A DNA stretch of 34,676 nt from a virus: the IMG/VR virus record IMGVR_UViG_3300020463_000062, positions 1 to 34,676 of that record. One strand, written 5' to 3'. Made by a program: the position numbers and the translations under genes. The stretch's first letter is position 1, and each line of letters begins with the position of its first letter. This document shows positions 7,593-14,806 of the stretch, in pieces. The notes beneath the pieces are model-generated. The model made no database searches and was not told the DNA's origin. It saw only the letters and a program-made list of their open reading frames with translations.

Positions 7593-9519
7593 TAGTTTGC
7601 CAACGTCATATCAACAATACATACACACCTCCCGATACGCTCGGTTCATTGATGAGCTCGGGCGTAGAGAGACTTGGAGTGAAACAGTTACAAGATACTT
7701 TGATTTTATGGAAAGCCATTTACAGAAAAACCATAATTACAAATTACCTAAAGACTTACGTTCCGAGTTAGAAGGGGCGGTGCTGTCTTTGCGCATTATG
7801 CCTTCTATGCGAGCTCTAATGACTGCAGGAGCAGCTTTGGAGAGAGACAATACCGCAGGATATAACTGCAGTTACATTCCAATTGATGATGTACGCAGTT
7901 TTGATGAAGTTATGTACATACTTTTATGTGGTACTGGAGTTGGTTTCTCAGTAGAGAGAAACAATATTGAAAAACTTCCTGTCATTGCAGAAGAGTTTAA
8001 CGAAAGCGATACAGTTATTGTCGTTCAAGATAGTAAAGCTGGATGGGCTAGAGCATTTAAAGAACTTCTTGCTATGTTATATGGTGGTGAAGTTCCTAAG
8101 ATAGATGTTACTCGCATTAGACCAGCAGGCGCACGATTAAAAACTATGGGAGGCAGAGCTAGTGGAGCACAGCCACTCGTAAACCTATTTGATTTTGCAG
8201 TTGATATGTTTAAGAAAGCTGCAGGCAGAAGGCTTGATGCAATTGAAGCACACGACTTAGTTTGTAAAGTTGGTGAAGTTGTAGTTGTTGGAGGCGTAAG
8301 GCGTTCAGCTCTCATATCTCTTAGTAGCATTCAAGACGACCAAATGCGTAAAGCAAAGTCAGGCCAATGGTGGCTTGAGAATGGTCAAAGAGCACTAGCC
8401 AATAACTCAGGATGTTATTCACGTACACCAGACGTAGGACTATTTATGTCTGAATGGAAATCTTTATATGACAGTAAGTCAGGAGAGCGTGGCATCTTCA
8501 ACAGACTAGCAGCCAAGAATAAAGCTGCAGAGAATGCAAGACGTGAAACTGATTTTGAGTTTGGAACTAATCCTTGTTGTGAGATTATCTTACGGCCGTA
8601 TCAATTCTGTAATCTGACTGAAGTAGTCATACGAGCAACAGATGGTATGAAGGATATAAAAGATAAAGTTAGACTTGCTACTATCTTGGGTACGTTTCAA
8701 TCCACACTTACAGATTTAAAATATCTTCGTAAAATATGGAGAGATAATACAGAAGCAGAGAGACTGCTTGGTGTTTCACTTACAGGTATTATGGATAATG
8801 AGCTGACAAGCAAACCAACTAAACAACGTTTAGAAGAAATGCGTGCTGTTGCTGTAGATACCAACAAACATTTAGCAAAAAAATTAAAGATACCTCAATC
8901 AGCCGCAATCACGTGTGTGAAACCGTCAGGAACTGTCAGTCAATTAGTTGATAGTGCTTCAGGCATTCACTCAAGACATAGTGATTATTATGTTAGGACT
9001 GTACGTGGTGATGCTAAAGACCCACTTACAAAGTTTTTAATTGATGAAGGTATTCCACACGAACCAGATGTTACTAAACCTAGTGATGTTATGGTGTTCT
9101 CGTTTCCAATTAAATCACCCGACAAATCAATAACTCGTAATGATATGTCTGCTATTGAGCAACTAGAGATGTGGCTAATGTATCAGCGTCATTGGTGTGA
9201 ACATAAACCATCAGTTACAATAAGTGTTCGTGAGAATGAATGGCTTAAAGTTGGTTCTTGGGTTTATGATAACTTTGATGAGATAGCAGGTATTAGTTTC
9301 TTGCCACTTGTTGAGCACAACTACAAACAAGCTCCGTATCAAGATATAAATAGGGAAGAGTATTTAAAATTAAGTAAGGCAATGCCAACAAATATTGATT
9401 TTAAAGACTTACAAAACTACGAAAGTGACGACAATACCACAGGTTCTCAAGAATTAGCGTGTGTTGGTAACGTATGTGAGCTCGTAGATACAACAAAAGT
9501 ACCCGTCTTAGAAGAGTAA
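7585..9519 (+). CDS. nrdJ: Adenosylcobalamin-dependent (class II) ribonucleotide reductase
   Basis: This 644-aa monomeric reductase would make deoxynucleotides for phage DNA synthesis. C95 (GYNCSY) and C342 (QFCNLTEV) are the redox pair. C331 and E333 in TNPCCEIIL form the radical site. TCVKPSGTVSQLVDSASGIH is the phosphate-binding region, and CVGNVC near the end (C626, C631) is the flexible re-reducing pair. This pattern fits the Lactobacillus RTPR-like group, in a smaller version (RTPR has 739 aa). No small subunit or activase gene is present, as expected for class II. ATG 7585 is preferred over TTG 7573 even though its ribosome site (GGTGA) is weak. The 3' end contains the first copy of the 22-base repeat. 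The host would need to supply cobalamin. Confidence 0.9.
   Translation: MNNSLPTSYQQYIHTSRYARFIDELGRRETWSETVTRYFDFMESHLQKNHNYKLPKDLRSELEGAVLSLRIMPSMRALMTAGAALERDNTAGYNCSYIPIDDVRSFDEVMYILLCGTGVGFSVERNNIEKLPVIAEEFNESDTVIVVQDSKAGWARAFKELLAMLYGGEVPKIDVTRIRPAGARLKTMGGRASGAQPLVNLFDFAVDMFKKAAGRRLDAIEAHDLVCKVGEVVVVGGVRRSALISLSSIQDDQMRKAKSGQWWLENGQRALANNSGCYSRTPDVGLFMSEWKSLYDSKSGERGIFNRLAAKNKAAENARRETDFEFGTNPCCEIILRPYQFCNLTEVVIRATDGMKDIKDKVRLATILGTFQSTLTDLKYLRKIWRDNTEAERLLGVSLTGIMDNELTSKPTKQRLEEMRAVAVDTNKHLAKKLKIPQSAAITCVKPSGTVSQLVDSASGIHSRHSDYYVRTVRGDAKDPLTKFLIDEGIPHEPDVTKPSDVMVFSFPIKSPDKSITRNDMSAIEQLEMWLMYQRHWCEHKPSVTISVRENEWLKVGSWVYDNFDEIAGISFLPLVEHNYKQAPYQDINREEYLKLSKAMPTNIDFKDLQNYESDDNTTGSQELACVGNVCELVDTTKVPVLEE
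9494..9515 (+). repeat. 22-base perfect direct repeat, copy 1 (candidate phage promoter)
   Basis: These 22 bases, with core AGTACCCGTCTTAGAAGA, are identical to 23899-23920. Copy 1 lies inside the last codons of the reductase gene and ends eight bases before ATG 9523, the first gene of the virion half. A perfect 22-mer 14.4 kb apart in a 35 kb genome is very unlikely by chance. Both copies stand just upstream of a gene start, which fits a promoter of the phage RNA polymerase (about 23 bases in T7). A recombination scar is the alternative. Confidence 0.6.
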
Positions 9520-9522
9520 GCT

Positions 9523-9717
9523 ATGGAAAAAGATAATGATTTAGTCTTACCGACTAAAGTTAATGACTTAATTGAACTGCTTAACGAATTATTTCCTGAG
9601 AAAACGCCTGATATAGAGCATTCTCCAAAGGATATATATTTTGCTGCAGGGCAAAGAGACGTAGTGAGATTCTTAAATTACCTAAAAGAACGTGCTGATA
9701 AGGAGGCAATTTTATAA
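9523..9717 (+). CDS. Conserved-looking 64-aa protein of unknown function
   Basis: I do not recognise a function. The sequence is acidic and soluble, with a leucine-rich helix (DLIELLNELFPE) and a second segment FAAGQRDVVRFLNYLKERAD; no cysteines or membrane segment are present. It follows the reductase by three bases and directly follows the 22-base repeat. Its stop TAA overlaps the next start (TAATG), so translation is coupled to the Met-Cys-x-Gly-Gly gene series. No strong ribosome site is visible before ATG 9523. Confidence 0.7.
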   Translation: MEKDNDLVLPTKVNDLIELLNELFPEKTPDIEHSPKDIYFAAGQRDVVRFLNYLKERADKEAIL

Positions 9718-9944
9718 TGTGTATAGGAGGAATGCGTGCAAGCAAGCCGCAGGTTTACAAACGTCCTAATCCTAATGACATTTATTACAATGGTAACATC
9801 TATGACCCTAAACCACAGGAAGAGATAGATGCTCAAAATCAGGCTAAAGCTGAACAGATGGCAAGTGCCATGTTAGGCGAAGGCGACAAAGGTAAACGTT
9901 CAGATAAATTAAACCAATCCTCAACAGGATTAAATATAACTTAA
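9717..9944 (+). CDS. Short Met-Cys-Gly-Gly protein 1, possibly T7 gp6.7/gp7.3-like virion component
   Basis: This 75-aa protein begins MCIGGMRASKP and ends SSTGLNIT. It is the first of three tandem small genes sharing the MC(I/L/M)GG start. T7 gp6.7 (MCFSPK start) and gp7.3 (a GGGINI end) are small virion or tail proteins encoded at the same place, just before the portal. This protein combines features of both, so a minor structural or ejected protein is a reasonable guess. The middle is polar and low in hydrophobic residues, so no membrane segment is expected. AAGGAGG about eleven bases before ATG 9717 serves it, and it overlaps the previous stop by one base. Confidence 0.72.
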   Translation: MCIGGMRASKPQVYKRPNPNDIYYNGNIYDPKPQEEIDAQNQAKAEQMASAMLGEGDKGKRSDKLNQSSTGLNIT

Positions 9945-9956
9945 GGAGAATAGAAT

Positions 9957-10196
9957 ATGTGTTTAGGAGGAAGTAATCCACCAGCCCCAGAGCCAACTCC
10001 AGAACCACCGATGCCAGTAGTCAACGCATCTCCAATAGGAGACACACTTGCGCCAGAATTACAAATAGCTGAGGATGCAATGGATGAAGCAGCAAAGAAA
10101 AAATTCAAAAGAAAAAAAGGTACGTCACAACTTAATACAACCTTATCGTCTGGTCTTAACATACCAGCTACATCAAGCGGGATTAACGTAGCGTAA
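9957..10196 (+). CDS. Short Met-Cys-Gly-Gly protein 2, possibly T7 gp6.7/gp7.3-like
   Basis: This 79-aa protein begins MCLGGSNPPAPEPTPEPP, a proline-rich acidic start, and has a basic patch (KKKFKRKKGTSQLN) before a C-terminus with two related endings, LSSGLNIP and TSSGINVA. The tail KKGTSQL is shared with protein 3, and SSGLNI with protein 1. AAGGAG lies just before ATG 9957. The stop overlaps the next start by one base (TAATG). By position and termini it is likely a minor virion or tail-assembly protein, as for the two neighbours. Confidence 0.72.
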   Translation: MCLGGSNPPAPEPTPEPPMPVVNASPIGDTLAPELQIAEDAMDEAAKKKFKRKKGTSQLNTTLSSGLNIPATSSGINVA

Positions 10197-10480
10197 TGTG
10201 TATGGGAGGCGGCGGAGGCGGAGGCTTCGGCGGTGGCGGCATGGGAGGCGGAGGCTTTGCAGGCTCTAGCTTCGGGATAGGAAGTATCGGACAAGGAATG
10301 AATATGGGTTCAGGTGGTGATACTAAATTAGGAATTGTAGGCGGTGCTGACCCTACAAAAACTTATGACTTAGCCAATGAAGGCCAAAAAGAATTTTTAG
10401 GAAGTACACCCGGATATGATGAAGATAAACTCCAAGCTCTTGCTAACAAAAAAGGTAAATCACAACTTTACGTTACTTAA
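10196..10480 (+). CDS. Short Met-Cys-Gly-Gly protein 3, glycine-rich
   Basis: This 94-aa protein begins MCMGG followed by a run of about 20 residues that is almost all glycine with Phe and Met, then GSSFGIGSIGQG. The C-terminal half is normal (DPTKTYDLANEGQKEFLG) and ends KKGKSQLYVT, echoing KKGTSQLN in protein 2. Both ends overlap neighbours by one base (TAATG), so it is coupled between protein 2 and the portal. It is probably a flexible minor virion protein; the function is unproven. The long antisense frame across it is a codon shadow. Confidence 0.72.
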   Translation: MCMGGGGGGGFGGGGMGGGGFAGSSFGIGSIGQGMNMGSGGDTKLGIVGGADPTKTYDLANEGQKEFLGSTPGYDEDKLQALANKKGKSQLYVT

Positions 10481-12075
10481 TGGATGAGCAAAATATAACT
10501 AAACAACATACCGCTAAAGAACGATACGAAAAACTTAAAGAGAAAAGACAACAATATTTAGATAGAGCCAGAGAATGTTCTGAGCTTACTATTCCTGCCT
10601 TAATACCAGAAGATGGTTTCAGTCATACTTCTGATTTATACACCCCCTTTCAATCTGTAGGAGCTAGAGGAGTAAACAACCTTGCATCCAAGCTTTTATT
10701 ATTATTACTTCCCCCCAATTCACCATTTTTTAGATTAAGCGTAAGCGGTAAAGCTAAAGAGCAATTAGGTGAGCAAAGAGAAATGGGAGCTGAAGTTGAG
10801 AAATCTTTACAGCGAATTGAAAAAGAAGTTCAAAATAAAATTGAGCAGTTAGCTTTACGTGTTTCTGCGTTTGAAGCAATTAAGCATCTTATTGTAGGCG
10901 GTAATGTACTTACGTATCTTCCTAAAGATGGATACATGAAAGTATTTCCACTAACACAATTTGTATGCTCACGTGATAGTGAAGGTTCATTATTAGAAAT
11001 AGTTATTAAGGAAAGCATTACACCATTAAGTCTTGACCCTGATGTCAGACAACAAGTTATAAGTGATGCTGATTATAAAGAAGATGAAGAGTGCGAACTC
11101 TATACACACATCTATAAAATGGATAACGGTAAGTTTTATACTTGCCAAGAAGTAAAAGGTATTAAAATTCCTACAAGTGTAGGTACGTATGCTGAAGATG
11201 CTTTGCCATATCAATGTTTACGAATGGTACGTGTTGATGGTGAAGACTATGGTAGAGGATATGTAGAAGAATTCTTAGGTGATTTAAAATCATTAGAAGG
11301 TTTATCACAGGCATTAGTAGAGAGTGCGGCGGCATCAAGCAAAGTTGTCTTTATGATAAGACCAAACTCTGTAACTAAGAAAAGAGATTTAGCACTAACT
11401 CGTAATGGTGACATTATTACGGGCTCACGTGACGATGTATCGGTATTACAAACTGATAAGCAATATGATTTACGAGTAGTACAGGAAAGTATTAGAGCAT
11501 TAGAAGAAAGAATGTCTTTTGCATTTCTACTACATACCGCAATACAACGTGATGCAGAGAGAGTTACTGCGCAAGAAATTAGATACATGGCTGAACAGCT
11601 AGAGACATCAATGGGAGGAATATATTCCCTGTTGTCTATGGAGTTTCAATTGCCATTAGTAAAACTATTGATGAAGCGGATGTCTCAAACAAAAGAGATA
11701 CCTGCTTTACCAAAGGGGTCTGTAAAGCCAACGATTATAACAGGCATAGAAGCTTTAGGTCGTGGCAATGACTTACAGAAATTAAGAGAGTTCATTGCTG
11801 AGTTTGTAAACTTAGCCTCGGTGAACCCAGCCATCATGCAAACTCTTAACCCAAGTGATTTGATAAAACGAATTGCTACAGGATTAGGAATTGAAACAGA
11901 TGGACTGATTAAATCACCAGAGGAAATACAAGCTGAACAAATGGCTCAACAAGAACAGATGATGCAGGAGCAAATGATGGGTGCGGCCGTAGACGGCGCA
12001 GCTAAATCAGTTCCGGGCATTGCTAATAATATAACCAAAGGAATGATGAGTAATGGTAGACCAAGTGGAAATTAA
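10480..12075 (+). CDS. Portal protein (head-tail connector, T7 gp8-like)
   Basis: This 531-aa protein is nearly the length of T7 gp8 (536). It matches strongly through YTPFQSVGARGVNNLASKLL (T7 YQTPWQAVGARGLNNLASKLM), GGNVLTYLP, VRVDGEDYGRGYVEEFLGDL, RVTAQEIRYMAEQLE and GGIYSLLSMEFQLPLVKLLM. Twelve copies would form the ring at the capsid vertex through which DNA is packaged and ejected and on which the internal core assembles. The C-terminus is Gln/Met-rich (QAEQMAQQEQMMQEQMMG), like T7. The start overlaps the previous stop (TAATG), and the end overlaps the scaffold gene by 23 bases. Confidence 0.97.
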   Translation: MDEQNITKQHTAKERYEKLKEKRQQYLDRARECSELTIPALIPEDGFSHTSDLYTPFQSVGARGVNNLASKLLLLLLPPNSPFFRLSVSGKAKEQLGEQREMGAEVEKSLQRIEKEVQNKIEQLALRVSAFEAIKHLIVGGNVLTYLPKDGYMKVFPLTQFVCSRDSEGSLLEIVIKESITPLSLDPDVRQQVISDADYKEDEECELYTHIYKMDNGKFYTCQEVKGIKIPTSVGTYAEDALPYQCLRMVRVDGEDYGRGYVEEFLGDLKSLEGLSQALVESAAASSKVVFMIRPNSVTKKRDLALTRNGDIITGSRDDVSVLQTDKQYDLRVVQESIRALEERMSFAFLLHTAIQRDAERVTAQEIRYMAEQLETSMGGIYSLLSMEFQLPLVKLLMKRMSQTKEIPALPKGSVKPTIITGIEALGRGNDLQKLREFIAEFVNLASVNPAIMQTLNPSDLIKRIATGLGIETDGLIKSPEEIQAEQMAQQEQMMQEQMMGAAVDGAAKSVPGIANNITKGMMSNGRPSGN

Positions 12076-12787
12076 ACAAGACGAAACAACAGCAGAAAAG
12101 CCAGTAGAGCAATCTGTTGAAACAAGTAAGCCAGAAGGCTTGCCTGAGAAATTTAATTCGGTAGAAGACTTAGCAAAGTCTTACTCTGAGTTAGAGAAAA
12201 AATTAGGAGAGAGTAAACCTGAAGAAACTCCTGAACCAAAACAAGAAGAACCTAAAACTGAAGATTTAGAAATTGCAAACAAGGCTGCTGAAAGTGCAGG
12301 CCTCAATGTGCAAGACCTACAAGCTGAGTTTGATAACTCCGGTGAATTAAAAGCTGAAAGTTATGAAGCGTTAGACAAAGCAGGTATCCCTAAAGAATAC
12401 GTTGACCAATTTATAGCAGGCCAACTAGCTATGCGTGAAAACTTAGTTAGTGATGTTAAAGGCGTTGCTGGAGGAGAAGATTCCTATGGAGAAATGATGG
12501 AATGGGCTTCTAATAATTTATCTGAAAGTGAAAAAAATGCTTACAACAATGCAGTTAACAATACAGATGTTGAAGCTATTAAGCTTGCAGTAGTAGGACT
12601 TAAGGCACGTTACGAAAGTGCTAATGGAATAGAGCCTACACTTACTAAAGGTAAAGCTAGTCCGTCAACTGAGGGCGGTTTCCGTTCTTGGGCTGAAGTT
12701 ACAGAAGCAATGGCTGATGCTCGTTACCAAAAAGATATCGCCTATCAGGATGATGTGAAACGTAAAATTCAAAACTCAAATTTATAA
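12053..12787 (+). CDS. Capsid assembly scaffolding protein (T7 gp9-like)
   Basis: This 244-aa protein has the composition of a scaffold: a Glu/Lys/Pro-rich, probably disordered N-terminal third, an acidic helical middle (NVQDLQAEFDNSGELKAESY), and a small C-terminal basic segment (YQDDVKRKIQNSNL) of the type that contacts capsid protein. The order portal-scaffold-capsid is as in T7, where gp9 has 307 residues. AAAGGA about ten bases before ATG 12053 is a suitable site, inside the portal gene. It is expected to leave the head before DNA packaging ends. Confidence 0.92.
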   Translation: MVDQVEIKQDETTAEKPVEQSVETSKPEGLPEKFNSVEDLAKSYSELEKKLGESKPEETPEPKQEEPKTEDLEIANKAAESAGLNVQDLQAEFDNSGELKAESYEALDKAGIPKEYVDQFIAGQLAMRENLVSDVKGVAGGEDSYGEMMEWASNNLSESEKNAYNNAVNNTDVEAIKLAVVGLKARYESANGIEPTLTKGKASPSTEGGFRSWAEVTEAMADARYQKDIAYQDDVKRKIQNSNL

Positions 12788-12796
12788 GGAGAAGTT

Positions 12797-12925
12797 ATGG
12801 CTAAACGTGGATTATATGCAAACATAAACGCTAGACGTAAGGCTGGAACATCACGTTCTAAGTCGAAGTCGACTATAAGTAAGAAGGCCTATGCAAATAT
12901 GAAAAAAGGTTTTCCGAAAAAATAA
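12797..12925 (+). CDS. 42-aa very basic protein (MAKRGLYANI family)
   Basis: This short gene reads MAKRGLYANINARRKAGTSR, then a Ser/Lys stretch, AYANMKKGFPKK and a stop. About a third of the residues are Lys or Arg. Short phage proteins starting M.KRGLYANI(H/N)A+RK are widespread near structural genes as I recall them; their function is unknown to me, and a nucleic-acid-binding virion peptide is only a guess. AAGGAG lies just before ATG 12797, nine bases after the scaffold stop. It ends nine bases before the 3' end of the minus-strand tRNA. Confidence 0.8.
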   Translation: MAKRGLYANINARRKAGTSRSKSKSTISKKAYANMKKGFPKK

Positions 12926-12934
12926 ATTAATACG

Positions 12935-13007
12935 TGCCCCTTTACGGACTTGAACCGCAAACCTATTCATTACAAATGAATTGCTCTACCAATTGAGCTA
13001 AAGGGGC
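12935..13007 (-). tRNA. tRNA-Thr, anticodon UGU
   Basis: A complete 73-nt cloverleaf reads on the minus strand: a perfect 7-bp acceptor stem (GCCCCTT with AAGGGGC), D-arm GCTC-AATTGGTA-GAGC, 5-bp anticodon stem (ATTCA with TGAAT) with loop TTTGTAA and anticodon TGT (+ strand 12972-12974), a five-base variable loop, and T-arm TGCGG-TTCAAGT-CCGTA with one G-T pair. The discriminator base is A; CCA is not encoded. It would read ACA threonine codons, which are frequent in this genome. It is the only gene on the minus strand. A -10-like TATTAT lies six to seven bases before its 5' end and a T-rich stretch follows its 3' end, so it may have its own short transcript. Confidence 0.92.
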
Positions 13008-13178
13008 TAACGCATAATACTTTTAAAACATAATAAATAGTTGTGCAACCTTTATAGGTGGCAACTGCTAAAACATAACCAAGCAAATGCTTGACCCTCT
13101 GAGGAGGACAATCTTGATTATAAGCTGAACTTATGTGGAGGCTTTCTTTAAACAACAATCCAACCAAGGAGAATAAAT
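13008..13178 (+). promoter_or_regulatory. Structured leader upstream of the major capsid gene
   Basis: This 171-base gap precedes the most highly expressed virion gene. Visible structures: AGTTG...ACCT-TTAT-AGGT...CAACT, a two-part hairpin around 13037-13065; AAGC-AAAT-GCTT at about 13081-13092; and ATAAG-CTGAA-CTTAT at 13120-13134, like the small hairpin at 808-821. ACCCTCTGAGGAGGA (13094-13108) resembles the ACCCGTCTTAGAAGA part of the 22-base repeat with one gap. AAGGAG directly before ATG 13179 is a strong ribosome site. A phage promoter here is likely by analogy with T7 but cannot be pinpointed. Confidence 0.45.
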
Positions 13179-14156
13179 ATGGCTGACGCAAGCCCAGTAA
13201 GTGTGGGAAGAGTTAATGCCGGTGGTTCGGAAGACGCATTGTTTCTGAAAGTATTCGCAGGAGAAGTTTTAACTTCTTTTGAAAGAGCTTCAGTAACAGC
13301 AGGTGCAGAGACTGTGAGAACAATCTCTAATGGTAAGTCTGCTACATTCCCAGTAATGGGAAGAGTGGCTGCTGCTTATCATACGCCGGGCGCAGAAATC
13401 ACAGGCTCAGACGTAAACCACAACGAGAAAGTCATTACTGTTAATGACCTTCTAGTTTCTTCTGTATTCTTATCGAATATTGAAGAAGCAAAAAACCATT
13501 GGGATGTGAGAAGTGCATACTCGCAAGAGATTGGAAGAGCTTTGGCTTTCCAAAAAGATAAGCACATCTTACAAACTATTGGACAAGCATCTCTAGCTTC
13601 TGCAAACGTATCTGATTCAGGATATGGAGCAGGAACTACACTAACTGATAGTAATATCGCTAGTGCTACAGATGCTACTGCTGCAAACGCAATGATTGAT
13701 GCAATCTTTGACGCTGCTAAAGCACTTGATGATAACTACGTTCCAAAAGAAGGCAGAAAATGTTTTCTTAGAACTGAAGAGTATTACAAGTTAGCTAACG
13801 GCACTAACGTAGTGAACGTTGACTTTAGCGGACAAGGCTCAATCGCTGACGGAAAAGTAATCAAAGTAGCAGGTATTGAATTAATACCTACGCCTCACTT
13901 TGTTGCTTCTAACGTGAACTCAGGAGTAGACCAAGGTTCTGCAACTCAGGGTGGTTCAAACCCTCAAGCTGTAAACCTTTCTAACTATGTCGCTCTTGTA
14001 ACTCACCCTTCAGCAGCAGGTACTGTTAAACTAATGGATTTAGCAGTCGAGTCTGAATACGACATAAGAAGACAAGGTACTTTAATGGTCGCAAAATACG
14101 CTATGGGACATGGCGTACTTCGCCCAGAAAGTGCAGTAGGAATTAAGGAAGCTTAA
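13179..14156 (+). CDS. Major capsid protein (T7 gp10A-like)
   Basis: This 325-aa HK97-fold capsid subunit aligns well with T7 gp10A: ALFLKVFAGEVLTSFERASV (T7 ALFLKVFGGEVLTAFARTSV), TISNGKSATFPVMGR, a KVITVNDLL strand, NHWDVRSAYSQEIGRALA, and a C-terminal LMDLAVESEYDIRRQGTLMV. T7 gp10A has 344 residues. The start has a strong AAGGAG site. No slippery heptamer or long in-frame extension after the stop is visible, so a 10B-like frameshift product is not expected. A strong terminator follows eight bases after the stop, as in T7. Confidence 0.97.
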   Translation: MADASPVSVGRVNAGGSEDALFLKVFAGEVLTSFERASVTAGAETVRTISNGKSATFPVMGRVAAAYHTPGAEITGSDVNHNEKVITVNDLLVSSVFLSNIEEAKNHWDVRSAYSQEIGRALAFQKDKHILQTIGQASLASANVSDSGYGAGTTLTDSNIASATDATAANAMIDAIFDAAKALDDNYVPKEGRKCFLRTEEYYKLANGTNVVNVDFSGQGSIADGKVIKVAGIELIPTPHFVASNVNSGVDQGSATQGGSNPQAVNLSNYVALVTHPSAAGTVKLMDLAVESEYDIRRQGTLMVAKYAMGHGVLRPESAVGIKEA

Positions 14157-14163
14157 TCCTAAT

Positions 14164-14196
14164 AGAGGGGGAGATTAATTTCTCCCTCTCTTTTTT
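14164..14196 (+). terminator. Strong rho-independent terminator after the capsid gene
   Basis: An 11-bp stem pairs AGAGGGGGAGA (14164-14174) with TCTCCCTCTCT (14181-14191), with one G-T pair, around the loop TTAATT. A run of six T follows at 14191-14196. It lies eight bases after the capsid stop, the same place as the T-phi terminator of T7. Leaky termination would set high capsid and lower tail expression. Confidence 0.9.
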
Positions 14197-14203
14197 ATAT
14201 ATT

Positions 14204-14806
14204 ATGGCAACACAAATCACACCCACAGAAGAGTTACAAGCTGTAAACATTATGCTGAGTGTCATAGGAGAAGCTCCTGTGAACACACTAGCTGGTGACA
14301 CAACTACAGATGTATCTATCGCTAAAAACCTTTTAGATGAAACATCAATGTCTATTCAAGCAATGGGCTGGAACTTCAATACACATTACAACTATGTAGT
14401 CACTATTGATGATACAGGTAAAATACCATTACCTGCTAACTGCGTACAAGCAGATGCCTCAAGTTCATTTCGTAGTTCTAACTATGTAATGAGAGCTGGC
14501 TTCTTGTATGACTTAGATAACCACACCGATGTTTTCACAAAAGCTCCAACAGTTGATGTTGTATTGGTACAACAATTTGAACACCTCCCAGAATATGCAA
14601 GACGCTATATTACAGCGAAAGCTTCAAGACGTTACGCAGCTAGAGTTATTGGAGATGGTGAGCTTACATCCCTTGCAGCGCAAGATGAGCAAGAGGCTTA
14701 CATAGCGTTTCAACAAGCAGATAGTCGTTCAGCAGATGTAAATATCTTAGAGGGAGATGCAAACACATATTCGATTATTAATAGAACACCTAGAAGGACT
14801 TACTAA
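14204..14806 (+). CDS. Tail tubular protein A (T7 gp11-like, adaptor)
   Basis: This 200-aa protein matches T7 gp11 (196 aa), the dodecameric adaptor joining portal to nozzle. Typical features are the start ELQAVNIMLSVIGEAPVNTL, IAKNLLDETSMSIQAMGWNF, a PLPANCVQADAS segment, and a C-terminal LPEYARRYITAKASRRYAAR helix. It starts only eight bases after the T-run of the capsid terminator and lacks a visible Shine-Dalgarno site, so translation may depend on an AU-rich unstructured start. It overlaps the next gene by one base (TAATG). Confidence 0.95.
   Translation: MATQITPTEELQAVNIMLSVIGEAPVNTLAGDTTTDVSIAKNLLDETSMSIQAMGWNFNTHYNYVVTIDDTGKIPLPANCVQADASSSFRSSNYVMRAGFLYDLDNHTDVFTKAPTVDVVLVQQFEHLPEYARRYITAKASRRYAARVIGDGELTSLAAQDEQEAYIAFQQADSRSADVNILEGDANTYSIINRTPRRTY

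Noticed and set aside
14157-14163. Frameshift extension of the capsid protein (10B-like)
   Set aside because: No slippery sequence is seen before the stop and a strong terminator follows at once.
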